From assembly GCA_937925595.1 (NCBI GenBank), contig CALALQ010000001.1:1-11449 (forward strand): a stretch of 11,449 nucleotides of DNA, given 5' to 3'. The DNA is from an uncultured Demequina sp. GTDB taxonomy: Bacteria > Actinomycetota > Actinomycetes > Actinomycetales > Demequinaceae. Made by a program: the position numbers and the translations under genes. How positions within the stretch are numbered: the first letter of the stretch is position 1; every line of letters starts with the position of its first letter. Of this stretch, positions 1 to 6,270 are shown piece after piece. Below the pieces are notes generated by a model. That model had not been told where the DNA came from. It ran no database searches and worked only from the letters and a program-made list of their open reading frames with translations.

Positions 1-574
1 TGGCCAGCAGCGCGTTGAGCGGCACGGCCTTGTCGGCGCCCTCGACCTCGCGGCGCGAGACCTCGGTCACCGCGGTGATGTGCGCCGTGACGACGGCGGC
101 GGCGGGCAGGGCGGCCGCAGCGTCACGCGCGCCCGAGCCCATCAGCACGTCCAGCCCGCGGCAGGCGGCCATCGACAGCGACGCGACCGGCGTCGACTTG
201 CCGACGAAGTCGTAGCCCCAGACGGCGGCCGTCAGCGGCAGCGCCACCGTCAGCGCGCGGCGGCCGTCCGCGACCACGGCGAGGCCGAGCGAGCCGGCCG
301 TCAGCGCGGTCGCGAAGCCGAGCGCGAAGCCGGGCGAGACCCGCCCGGACGGAATCGGCCGCGACGGGCGCTCGACGGCGTCCACCTCGCGGTCGGCGTA
401 GTCGTTGAGCGCCATCCCCGCCAGGTACAGCAGCGAGGAGGAGCCGACGAGCCCCACCGTGCGGCGCACGTCGCCCGCCTGGCCCGAGGCAGCGGCGCCG
501 ACGAGCACGTCTCCCGGGACCGACAGCACGGCCGGCAGGCGGACGAGCTCGGCGAGATCCGCCGCGGTCGGCAT
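1..574 (-). CDS. UbiA-fold prenyltransferase, EboC/SCO3242-like (3' end outside window)
   Basis: The first 191 residues of an integral-membrane prenyltransferase are visible; the frame stays open to the window edge, so the C-terminal third is missing. Residues 55-77 hold the first UbiA Asp-rich motif (ALNDYADREVDAVERPSRP, then IPSG), with N57, D58, D61 and D65 as the Mg-diphosphate ligands. Residues 121-146 hold the second region, with YDFVGKS and CRGLDVLMG. Hydrophobic stretches around 42-56, 84-102 and 107-120 fit transmembrane helices. UbiA enzymes transfer a polyprenyl group to an acceptor within the membrane. The subtype, as in ebo clusters, is inferred from the motif wording and from the inositol-3-phosphate synthase immediately upstream. 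The ATG lies two bases after that gene's stop, so translation is probably coupled. The prenyl acceptor cannot be read from sequence. Confidence in the fold is high; the EboC-type subfamily is likely. Confidence 0.9.
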   Translation of the reverse strand, partial: MPTAADLAELVRLPAVLSVPGDVLVGAAASGQAGDVRRTVGLVGSSSLLYLAGMALNDYADREVDAVERPSRPIPSGRVSPGFALGFATALTAGSLGLAVVADGRRALTVALPLTAAVWGYDFVGKSTPVASLSMAACRGLDVLMGSGARDAAAALPAAAVVTAHITAVTEVSRREVEGADKAVPLNALLA

Positions 575-576
575 CC

Positions 577-1740
577 TCAGGCGGTGACCCGCTGGAGGAC
601 CCAGCGCTCGAGCATCTCGTACTGGCGGTGCAGCGCGTGCTCGGTCGTCCCGGCGGGATCCTTGAAGAAGAACGCCAGCTCGGCCAGCACACCGCGCTCC
701 TCGCGCTCCAGCGCCAGCGCCATCAGGCGGATGAGGTCCAGCAGCAGCGGCGCGGCGAGCGCCGAGTCGCAGCCCTCCCACGTGAACTGCAGCTTCATCC
801 GCACGCCGAGGAAGCCCTCGAAGACGATGTGGTCCCAGGCGGTCTTCCACTCGCCCATGTCGCGGACGTCGTCGATCCGGATCGGCGCCTCGACCGGGTA
901 GCCGAGGATGTCCTCGAGCAGCTTGCCCTTGGACTCGAGCTTGGACTGCACGCGCTCGGGATCGGCCAGGGCCGCGCCGTCACCGCCGCCGAGGATGTTG
1001 TACCCGGCCCACGAGCGCACCTTCAGGTTCCGCGCGCCCAGCGCCGGGGCAAGCACGGACTTCATGAACGTCTCCCCCGTCTTGCCGTCCGAGCCCGCCA
1101 CGGGCACCTCGTGCGCCTCGGCCAGGGCCTCGATGGCGGGCAGCCGAGCACCGACGGACGGGGTGAAGTCCACGAACGCCGCGCCGACCTCGATCGCCGC
1201 CAGCGCGTACAGCGCGCTCGGCGGAAGGATGCCCAGCCCGCGCTCCAGCGCGTCCATCAGCAGCGTGGGATCCTGATGGGCAGGATGATCCTCGACCGGC
1301 GCCTCCGTGGAGGATACGTTCACGACCACCAGGCGCTGGAGGTCGTGCCGGCTCTTGAACGAGCTCAGGTCGGACACGATGCGCGCGAGCGCGGCCTTGG
1401 GCTCCGTGCGGGCGTCGTGGCCGGTGATGCCGGGCCGCTGCTCGGACTCGGCCGCCTCGATGGCGGCGCCGAGCGCGTTCGGGAGCCCGACCGGGAGCAC
1501 GCCGTCGTCGACCAGACGGGCGGCGCGCAGGGCCAGCGGCGTCTCCACGACGTCGTGACCCCCGAAGACGAGGTCGCCGAGTTCCGGCATGCCCGCTTCG
1601 GCGAAATCGGGCCGCATCGAGACCATGCCCGTAGCCTCGGCCAGACCCGCGCCGACAGCCGCCGCGCCCGTGAGCGCGGTGGTGGCGACCGACCCCCGGC
1701 CGCCGACGAGCCACACGCCCACCCGGCGATCAGCGCTCAT
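577..1740 (-). CDS. ino1: Inositol-3-phosphate synthase
   Basis: The 387-residue protein converts glucose 6-phosphate to 1D-myo-inositol 3-phosphate with a bound NAD+, in the cytoplasm. Residues 13-21 (GGRGSVATT) form the Rossmann dinucleotide loop. Further family motifs are NVSSTE (141-146), DFTPS (191-195), GSDGKTGET (216-224), SWAGYNILGGGDG (243-255) and the catalytic/tetramerisation segment around MKLQFTWEGCDSA (315-327). K220 and K316 are candidate active-site lysines. The length suits the compact bacterial form rather than the roughly 500-residue eukaryotic enzyme. The ATG at 1740 has GAAGGG nine bases upstream as ribosome-binding site. The prenyltransferase gene follows after two bases, as in ebo-type clusters, where this paralogue sits apart from the housekeeping enzyme used for phosphatidylinositol and mycothiol. 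Which role applies here cannot be told without the rest of the operon. Confidence 0.95.
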   Translation of the reverse strand: MSADRRVGVWLVGGRGSVATTALTGAAAVGAGLAEATGMVSMRPDFAEAGMPELGDLVFGGHDVVETPLALRAARLVDDGVLPVGLPNALGAAIEAAESEQRPGITGHDARTEPKAALARIVSDLSSFKSRHDLQRLVVVNVSSTEAPVEDHPAHQDPTLLMDALERGLGILPPSALYALAAIEVGAAFVDFTPSVGARLPAIEALAEAHEVPVAGSDGKTGETFMKSVLAPALGARNLKVRSWAGYNILGGGDGAALADPERVQSKLESKGKLLEDILGYPVEAPIRIDDVRDMGEWKTAWDHIVFEGFLGVRMKLQFTWEGCDSALAAPLLLDLIRLMALALEREERGVLAELAFFFKDPAGTTEHALHRQYEMLERWVLQRVTA

Positions 1741-1876
1741 GACCCTGGACCCTTCACTGCACGACGACCATAGCGCCGTGCTTCTCCTCGCTCCATCGGG
1801 TTCACTTTATGCTGCATGTCAAGACCAAGTCTGTTCGTTGCCGGGCAAAACAAATAATGCGGTGAGGTGGGGCCGT
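1741..1876. promoter_or_regulatory. Divergent intergenic region between the inositol operon and the ThuA lipoprotein
   Basis: This 136-base gap separates two divergent transcription units and is clearly richer in A/T than the surrounding genes around 1801-1860. On the minus strand TTGACA (1822 to 1817) is a perfect -35 hexamer for the inositol operon, but the -10 at 16-18 bases spacing (near 1793-1800) is poor. On the plus strand AATAAT (1853-1858) is a good -10-like hexamer, without a convincing -35. The palindrome TTGCCGGGCAA (1838-1848, five-base arms around a central G) lies just upstream and could be an operator. The region is surely regulatory by position; the individual elements are only suggestions. 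Confidence 0.4.
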
Positions 1877-2641
1877 GTGCTGCGGATACCGCTGATCGTC
1901 GTGGCCTTGACGCTAGCGTCCGCTTGCGGCAGCGAGGCCCGCACTGGCCGATCGTCCGAGCAGTTGAAGGTCCTTGTCTATACGGAGACGACGGGGTTCC
2001 GGCACGAGTCGATACCCGCGGGCGTGCGCGCGATCGAGCGCCTCGGCGGCCGGCACCGCATGACCGTGCACACCACCGGTTCCTCACGCCGGTTCACCCC
2101 GCGGTTCCTGGCGCGTTACGACGCGGTCATCTTCCTGTCGGCGACGGGCACGCCGGTGGACCGGCGTTCCGAGCAGCGCGCCTTCGAGCGCTACATCCAG
2201 CGCGGCGGCGGCTACCTCGGCGTGCACGCGGCGTCCGATACACGCGGGAAGTGGCCGTGGTACGAGCGGCTCGTGGGTGCGCGCTTCACGCGTCACGCAC
2301 CCGGGACGCCTCGCGCGGGCGTGCGTGTAGAAGACGGGAAGTCGGCAGCGACGAAGCACCTCCCCACAGTGTGGCAACGCACCGACGAATGGTATGAGTT
2401 CGACCGCAATCCGCGCGGGACGGTGCACGTGCTCGCGACGGTCGACGAGTCGAGCTACGAGGGCGGGACGATGGGCGCCGACCACCCGATCGCCTGGTGC
2501 CACCGCTACGATGGCGGCCGCTCGGTGTACACCGCGATGGGGCACACGCGGGAATCCTTCTCCGAGCGCCGTTACCTCGCCCACCTGCTGGGCGCAATCG
2601 AGATGGCCGCCGGCCGCGCGAGGTTCAACTGTGCGCCTTAG
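1877..2641 (+). CDS. Secreted ThuA-fold lipoprotein
   Basis: A 254-residue protein with a lipoprotein signal peptide (MLRIPLIVVALTLASAC; C17 is the predicted lipidation site) and then a complete ThuA domain (about residues 30-245). Family landmarks are KVLVYTETTGFRHESI (31-46), the GGGYLGVHAASDT loop (110-122), TDEWYEF (169-175) and HPIAWCHRYDGGRSVYTAMGH (203-223). ThuA is a class-I-glutamine-amidotransferase-like fold without the catalytic triad, known from trehalose utilisation, where its partners act on 3-keto sugars. Here it is exported and lipid-anchored, unlike rhizobial ThuA. I chose GTG 1877 because GAGGTGG (1864-1870) lies six bases upstream. GTG 1862 is the alternative and adds five residues (MRWGR), giving a more usual signal peptide. 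Upstream in-frame ATG codons (for example 1739) run into the divergent operon and are unlikely. The stop overlaps the next gene by 11 bases, implying an operon. Confidence 0.88.
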   Translation: MLRIPLIVVALTLASACGSEARTGRSSEQLKVLVYTETTGFRHESIPAGVRAIERLGGRHRMTVHTTGSSRRFTPRFLARYDAVIFLSATGTPVDRRSEQRAFERYIQRGGGYLGVHAASDTRGKWPWYERLVGARFTRHAPGTPRAGVRVEDGKSAATKHLPTVWQRTDEWYEFDRNPRGTVHVLATVDESSYEGGTMGADHPIAWCHRYDGGRSVYTAMGHTRESFSERRYLAHLLGAIEMAAGRARFNCAP

Positions 2642-3566
2642 ATCAATCCCCTTCCTTCTCGCCCTGGTGATCGCCGCGTGCGGCGGCAACGACGCCGCGG
2701 AGCCGACGCCTGCGCCGCGGGTGACCGAAGAGACCCCCTCCGGCGACGTCGAGTTCTCGACCACGCCCCCGCCGGCCCCCGACGACGGCTCCAGCCCCGC
2801 GGTGAACTCGATCGCGGTGGACCCCGGCGACGGCACGATCATGGTCGGCACGGGCCCCGCGATGTTCATCGTCCCGCCCGGCGCGAAGGAGGGCGAGCGC
2901 GCGCTCGGCACCCTCACGACGCCCAACGGCAAGGGCACCGTGTCCGGGAACCTGGTCATGCGCTTCTCGGGCCCGAACGAGCTGCTCGCCAGCGGCCACC
3001 CGCAGGAGGGCAACCTGCCCGAGAACCTGCCGCTCGTGCGCTCGACCGACCACGGCAAGACGTGGGAGGCCGTGCCGGACACGGTCGAGGCCGACTACCA
3101 CGAGCTCGAGATCGCCGGCGACCGGATCCTGGCCGTCAGCGTCGACTCGCCGGACATCCTGGTCAGCTCCGACGGCGGCGTCAATTGGGACAAGCGCACG
3201 CCGCCAAGCGCGCCGATCGACGTCGTGGTCGACCCGTCGGACCCGCAGCGCTGGGCCGTCTCCACCGAGCAGGGCACGTTCGTCTCCAACGACGACGGCG
3301 CGACCTGGCGCCCGCGCGACCCGGGGATGGGCGCGCGGCTGGCGTGGCCGAAGGCCGACGCGCTGTACTCGCTCGACCGCAACGGCAAGCTGCGCGTCAG
3401 CCGCAACGGCGGCGAGCGTTTCGAGGACGCCGGCGACGTCGGCGGCCTGCCGAGCGAGCTCACGACGGGCCCGGACGGGACGCTCTACGCGGCCGTTGTG
3501 GGCGGCAAGATCCGCAAGTCCGCCGACGGCGGGAAGTCGTGGGAGACCGTGGCGACGCTCAAGTGA
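2631..3566 (+). CDS. Asp-box (BNR) beta-propeller lipoprotein
   Basis: A 311-residue surface lipoprotein. The signal peptide ends in lipobox VIAAC (C17), followed by a Gly/Asn start and a Pro/Ala/Thr-rich linker to about residue 56. The rest is a beta-propeller with five Asp-box motifs: STDHGKTW (138-145), SSDGGVNW (179-186), SNDDGATW (219-226), the degenerate SRNGGERF (257-264) and SADGGKSW (297-304). Asp boxes stabilise propeller turns in sialidases, sortilins and photosystem-assembly proteins, and are not catalytic. No arginine triad of a sialidase is evident, so binding or scaffolding is as likely as hydrolysis. GTG 2631 is the start: it encodes the only signal peptide in this frame, has GCGAGG seven bases upstream, and overlaps the ThuA stop by 11 bases, indicating translational coupling. 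The spacing of the repeats suggests a propeller of six or seven blades. Confidence 0.85.
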   Translation: MRLRSIPFLLALVIAACGGNDAAEPTPAPRVTEETPSGDVEFSTTPPPAPDDGSSPAVNSIAVDPGDGTIMVGTGPAMFIVPPGAKEGERALGTLTTPNGKGTVSGNLVMRFSGPNELLASGHPQEGNLPENLPLVRSTDHGKTWEAVPDTVEADYHELEIAGDRILAVSVDSPDILVSSDGGVNWDKRTPPSAPIDVVVDPSDPQRWAVSTEQGTFVSNDDGATWRPRDPGMGARLAWPKADALYSLDRNGKLRVSRNGGERFEDAGDVGGLPSELTTGPDGTLYAAVVGGKIRKSADGGKSWETVATLK

Positions 3567-3577
3567 TGGCCCGTTCG

Positions 3578-3594
3578 GCTACACGAGTAGCTTT
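3578..3594 (+). terminator. Weak hairpin after the Asp-box lipoprotein
   Basis: GCTAC-ACGA-GTAGC makes a five-base-pair stem with a four-base loop followed by TTT, 11 bases after the stop codon. The stem is short and the T run minimal, so this is at best a weak terminator. Confidence 0.25.
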
Positions 3595-3612
3595 CGCCGG
3601 TCGGGGCGACAA

Positions 3613-3649
3613 AAGTCAATTGACTTCCGACCTGAACTTCGGTTAGCGT
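3613..3649 (+). promoter_or_regulatory. Promoter with overlapping 14-bp palindrome, upstream of the secreted TIM-barrel gene
   Basis: TTGACT (3620-3625) and TAGCGT (3644-3649), 18 bases apart, resemble a housekeeping sigma promoter and would give a leader of roughly 55 bases. The perfect palindrome AAGTCAATTGACTT (3613-3626) overlaps the whole -35 hexamer, an arrangement typical of a repressor operator. The palindrome is a direct observation; its use as an operator is inference. Confidence 0.55.
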
Positions 3650-3712
3650 TCATCTCCGGGTTGTCATCGGGCTCGGCGTCCAGATGTCTGAGCCCAGAAG
3701 AGGAGGAGCTAT

Positions 3713-5491
3713 ATGAAGGGAATCTCACGGCGCGCACGCACGTGCGCGGCCGTCGCCGGTTTCGCGATCCTCGCGAGCGCTGCAACCGCTCAGGCCCAGA
3801 CGCGCCCGGAGAAGACCGGCGACGGTATTCCGACCGGTCAGATGGGCGTCCAGATGTACAACTACGGCAGCTACATCAGCAACGGCGGCTCGACCGGTGC
3901 CGCCAACCCGATCACGAACGTCAAGCCCGCCGCTGACGGTTCCAGCTGCGCCACGGCCACCTCGCAGGAGTGCCGCATGAACCGGGTCGAAGCCCTGTTC
4001 GCGTTCCTGCAGAGCAAGGGCGTCACCAGCATCGAGCTGTTCGGCCACGCCGGCTTCCCGGCCGCGACCGACCTCGCGGGCACCCGCGCCTACCGGGAGC
4101 TGATGGACAAGTACGGCCTGCACGCCGCCGGCCAGCACGGCAACCTCGAGGCGTCGGTCAACACCAACTGGCGCAACCGCGTCGCCGCGGCCAAGATCTT
4201 CGGCATGGACTCGATCGGCTCGGGCGGCTACGGCAGCCCCGGCATCGGCTCCTACGCCAACACGCTGCAGACCGCGCGCAACCTGAACACGATCGGCAAG
4301 TACTCGGTCGAGCAGGGTGTGGGCCCCGTCTACGTGCACAACCACACGGCCGAGTTCGACGCCAAGTACATGCACAACGGCGAGCTCAAGACCGCGGTGG
4401 AGATCATCGCGGAGGAGACCGACCCGCGTTACGTCTTCCTCGAGATCGACGTGTTCTGGTCCTCGGACGCCTTCGACGACGAGACCGGCGTGCCGACCGC
4501 GAACCTGATCAACAAGTACCCGTCGCGGATCCGGATGCTGCACATCAAGGACGGCATCAACACGACGGCCCGCGCCTCGGAGACCAACAGCCGCGCCGGC
4601 CAGCCGCGCACGGCCGGCACCGGCGTCGTCGACTTCCGCCCGATCCTGACGGCGGCGCGCAACCGCGTGCAGTACTACCACCAGGAGCACGACGGCGGCA
4701 CGATCACGGACGCCGACGTCTCGCTGACCAACCTGAAGGGCATCAACTCGGCCGTCACCTCGGCCGTCATGGCCTACCCGTCCGGCCCCGCCGAGGCGGT
4801 CCCGGCCGGCAGCACCAACTCGTTCACGGTCAAGGTCGAGAACACCGGCGACCTGCCGCTCAACGTCACGGGCGCGTCGATCACCGGCGATGACGCCGGC
4901 GACTTCTCGATCGCCGACAACGGCTGTGTCGGCACCCCGGTGGCCCCCGGCTGGCCGCGCAACACCTGCGAGGTCACGGTCAACTTCAAGTCCCAGACCA
5001 CGGGCAAGACGTCGGTCGCCTACCTGCAGTTCACCTCCAACGCCGACGACGCGACGGAGAAGGTCCTGCTCACGGGCACGACCACGAACGCGTACCAGAC
5101 CGACGGCACCGTCGGCGGTTCCGTCCCGGCCACGCTGTCGCTGACGCTGGGCGCCGCCCCGTCGTTCGGCGCGTTCGTCCCGGGCCTGGCCCGCACCTAC
5201 GAGGCCAGCACGACCGCCAACGTCGTCTCGACCGCCGGCGACGCGACGCTCACGGTGAGCGACTCGTCCACGACGGCTCCGGGCCACCTGGTCAACGGCG
5301 AGTTCTCGCTCGCGCAGCCGCTGAAGGCCGCCGGCTCGGTCCTCCCGGCCACGGTCAAGACGTACGACGCCCCGGCCTCCAACGACTCCGTGACGATCCC
5401 GTTCACGCAGGAGATCGGCGCCAACGAGGCGCTGCGCACCGGCACGTACAGCAAGACGCTCACGTTCACGCTGTCCACGACCACGCCGTAG
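3713..5491 (+). CDS. Secreted xylose-isomerase-like TIM-barrel protein with two C-terminal beta domains
   Basis: A 592-residue exported protein. Residues 1-29 are a signal peptide with a twin arginine (SRRAR) and an AQA|QT cleavage site; Sec and Tat are both possible. Residues 40-350 form a sugar phosphate isomerase/epimerase (AP-endonuclease-2-like) barrel with likely metal ligands in YVHNHTAEF (207-215), FLEIDVFW (242-249), MLHIKD (275-280) and YHQEHDGG (322-329). Residues 355-457 resemble a choice-of-anchor-D/HYDIN-type beta sandwich (FTVKVENTGDLPLNVTG, VTVNFKS, LLTGT). Residues 467-588 are a second beta domain (SLTLG, FVPGLARTYEAST, STAGDATLTVSD). Bacterial relatives of the barrel are usually single-domain enzymes of about 270-300 residues, so the export signal and the tails are additions. 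There is no LPXTG motif or C-terminal membrane anchor. The ATG has a perfect AGGAGG (3701-3706). The substrate is unknown; isomerase, epimerase or keto-glycoside hydrolase are all open. Confidence 0.88.
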   Translation: MKGISRRARTCAAVAGFAILASAATAQAQTRPEKTGDGIPTGQMGVQMYNYGSYISNGGSTGAANPITNVKPAADGSSCATATSQECRMNRVEALFAFLQSKGVTSIELFGHAGFPAATDLAGTRAYRELMDKYGLHAAGQHGNLEASVNTNWRNRVAAAKIFGMDSIGSGGYGSPGIGSYANTLQTARNLNTIGKYSVEQGVGPVYVHNHTAEFDAKYMHNGELKTAVEIIAEETDPRYVFLEIDVFWSSDAFDDETGVPTANLINKYPSRIRMLHIKDGINTTARASETNSRAGQPRTAGTGVVDFRPILTAARNRVQYYHQEHDGGTITDADVSLTNLKGINSAVTSAVMAYPSGPAEAVPAGSTNSFTVKVENTGDLPLNVTGASITGDDAGDFSIADNGCVGTPVAPGWPRNTCEVTVNFKSQTTGKTSVAYLQFTSNADDATEKVLLTGTTTNAYQTDGTVGGSVPATLSLTLGAAPSFGAFVPGLARTYEASTTANVVSTAGDATLTVSDSSTTAPGHLVNGEFSLAQPLKAAGSVLPATVKTYDAPASNDSVTIPFTQEIGANEALRTGTYSKTLTFTLSTTTP

Positions 5492-5516
5492 CCCCCTAAG
5501 CAACACCTTGTCGGGC

Positions 5517-5548
5517 CAGGAGCGCCGGTCGGAAGGCCGGCGCTCCTG
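5517..5548 (+). terminator. Strong hairpin after the secreted TIM-barrel gene
   Basis: A 12-base-pair perfect stem (5517-5528 with 5537-5548; core AGGAGCGCCGG / CCGGCGCTCCT) encloses the eight-base loop TCGGAAGG, starting 25 bases after the stop codon. No real T tract follows, as is common for high-GC actinobacterial terminators. Confidence 0.65.
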
Positions 5549-5572
5549 CTATCTCACGACCCTGTTCTCACG

Positions 5573-6172
5573 ATGCGCAAGCTGTTCGCAATCCTCGCCC
5601 TGTCTTCCCTGCTCGCCGCGTGCGGCGGCAACGGCGACGATCCCGAGCCGCAGGCCGCCACGCCGGCGCCGACCGAGACCGAAGCCGGCCCGCACGACCT
5701 CGAGGGCTATTCCGAGGGCGTGCTCAAGTACTACGGCGATCCGCACGACCATGTCGAGGGCGGCAACGTCGAGGCCGAGTACCACCAGCCGCCCAAGCCC
5801 GCGGAGGCCGCGGTCGGCGAGATGATCACGCTGACCGGGACCAACATCGGCGTGCGGCTGGAGGTGACGCTCAAGAGCGTCAAGCGCGACGGCGACCGCA
5901 CCCAGGTGCGCCTGCACCTGCGCAACAACGGCATCGCCGTCTACGAGGGCCCGCTGCAGAACGCCGAGCTGACGTTCGCCGGCGGCGACACCCAGCCCGC
6001 CCTCACCGACGAGACCTGCTCGCGCGACTTCGACACCTCCTACCTGCGGATGGACGTCGACGACGAGCGCACCGTGTGCCTGCTGTTCGAGGGGGCCGAC
6101 GAGCCCGAGCGTCTGCAGCTCGCGCTCGAAGCCGTGCCCACCGACGCCGGCGGCATCTGGAACCTCGGCTGA
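5573..6172 (+). CDS. Small lipoprotein with a DUF4352-like beta domain
   Basis: A 199-residue predicted surface lipoprotein: signal peptide MRKLFAILALSSLLAAC with lipobox LLAAC (C17), a GGN-type mature start, an acidic Pro-rich linker to about residue 80, then one beta-rich domain (residues 81-185). The stretch VGEMITLTGTNIGVRLEVTL (81-100) followed by TQVRLHLRNNG (110-120) resembles DUF4352-type immunoglobulin-like domains of unknown ligand. C149 and C169 could form a disulfide. His/Tyr-rich KYYGDPHDH (52-60) precedes the domain. I see no Shine-Dalgarno before the ATG and no clear promoter in the 24 bases after the terminator hairpin, so read-through or a leaderless start is possible. Its leader shares 21 identical bases with that of the Asp-box lipoprotein (5613-5633 versus 2671-2691). 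Function unknown. Confidence 0.8.
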   Translation: MRKLFAILALSSLLAACGGNGDDPEPQAATPAPTETEAGPHDLEGYSEGVLKYYGDPHDHVEGGNVEAEYHQPPKPAEAAVGEMITLTGTNIGVRLEVTLKSVKRDGDRTQVRLHLRNNGIAVYEGPLQNAELTFAGGDTQPALTDETCSRDFDTSYLRMDVDDERTVCLLFEGADEPERLQLALEAVPTDAGGIWNLG

Positions 6173-6176
6173 GGTC

Positions 6177-6202
6177 GCCGCGCCCCCTGCGCGGGGCGCG
6201 GC
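6177..6202 (+). terminator. GC-rich hairpin after the DUF4352-like lipoprotein
   Basis: GCCGCGCCCC pairs perfectly with GGGGCGCGGC around the six-base loop CTGCGC, four bases after the stop codon. The 10-base-pair all-GC stem without a T tract is a plausible actinobacterial terminator. Confidence 0.55.
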
Positions 6203-6235
6203 CCCTCGCGCGCTTCCCCGACGCCCGTCTCCGGG

Positions 6236-6266
6236 TTGACACGCATGTCCTGCACCGGTCTACTTC
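6236..6266 (+). promoter_or_regulatory. Probable leaderless promoter of the PstS-like gene
   Basis: TTGACA (6236-6241) is a perfect -35. The downstream TCTACTTC offers TCTACT at 17 bases or TACTTC at 19 bases as the -10; either ends only four to six bases before the ATG at 6271. With usual -10 to start-site spacing the transcript would begin at or next to the ATG, which agrees with the absence of any Shine-Dalgarno. Confidence 0.5.
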
Positions 6267-6270
6267 GCTG

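Noticed and set aside
80..901. Long plus-strand frames opposite the prenyltransferase and inositol synthase genes (also 628-1773)
   Set aside because: They mirror genes with clear family motifs, are dominated by Arg, Gly and Ala, and show no domain; they result from high GC content.
1589..1876. Upstream extension of the ThuA gene to ATG 1589 or 1739
   Set aside because: It would overlap the divergent inositol synthase and bury the lipoprotein signal peptide inside the protein.
3725..5506. 593-residue minus-strand frame opposite the secreted TIM-barrel gene
   Set aside because: The plus-strand gene has a perfect ribosome-binding site, signal peptide and domain motifs; the antisense frame is low-complexity Arg/Gly/Val/Ala.
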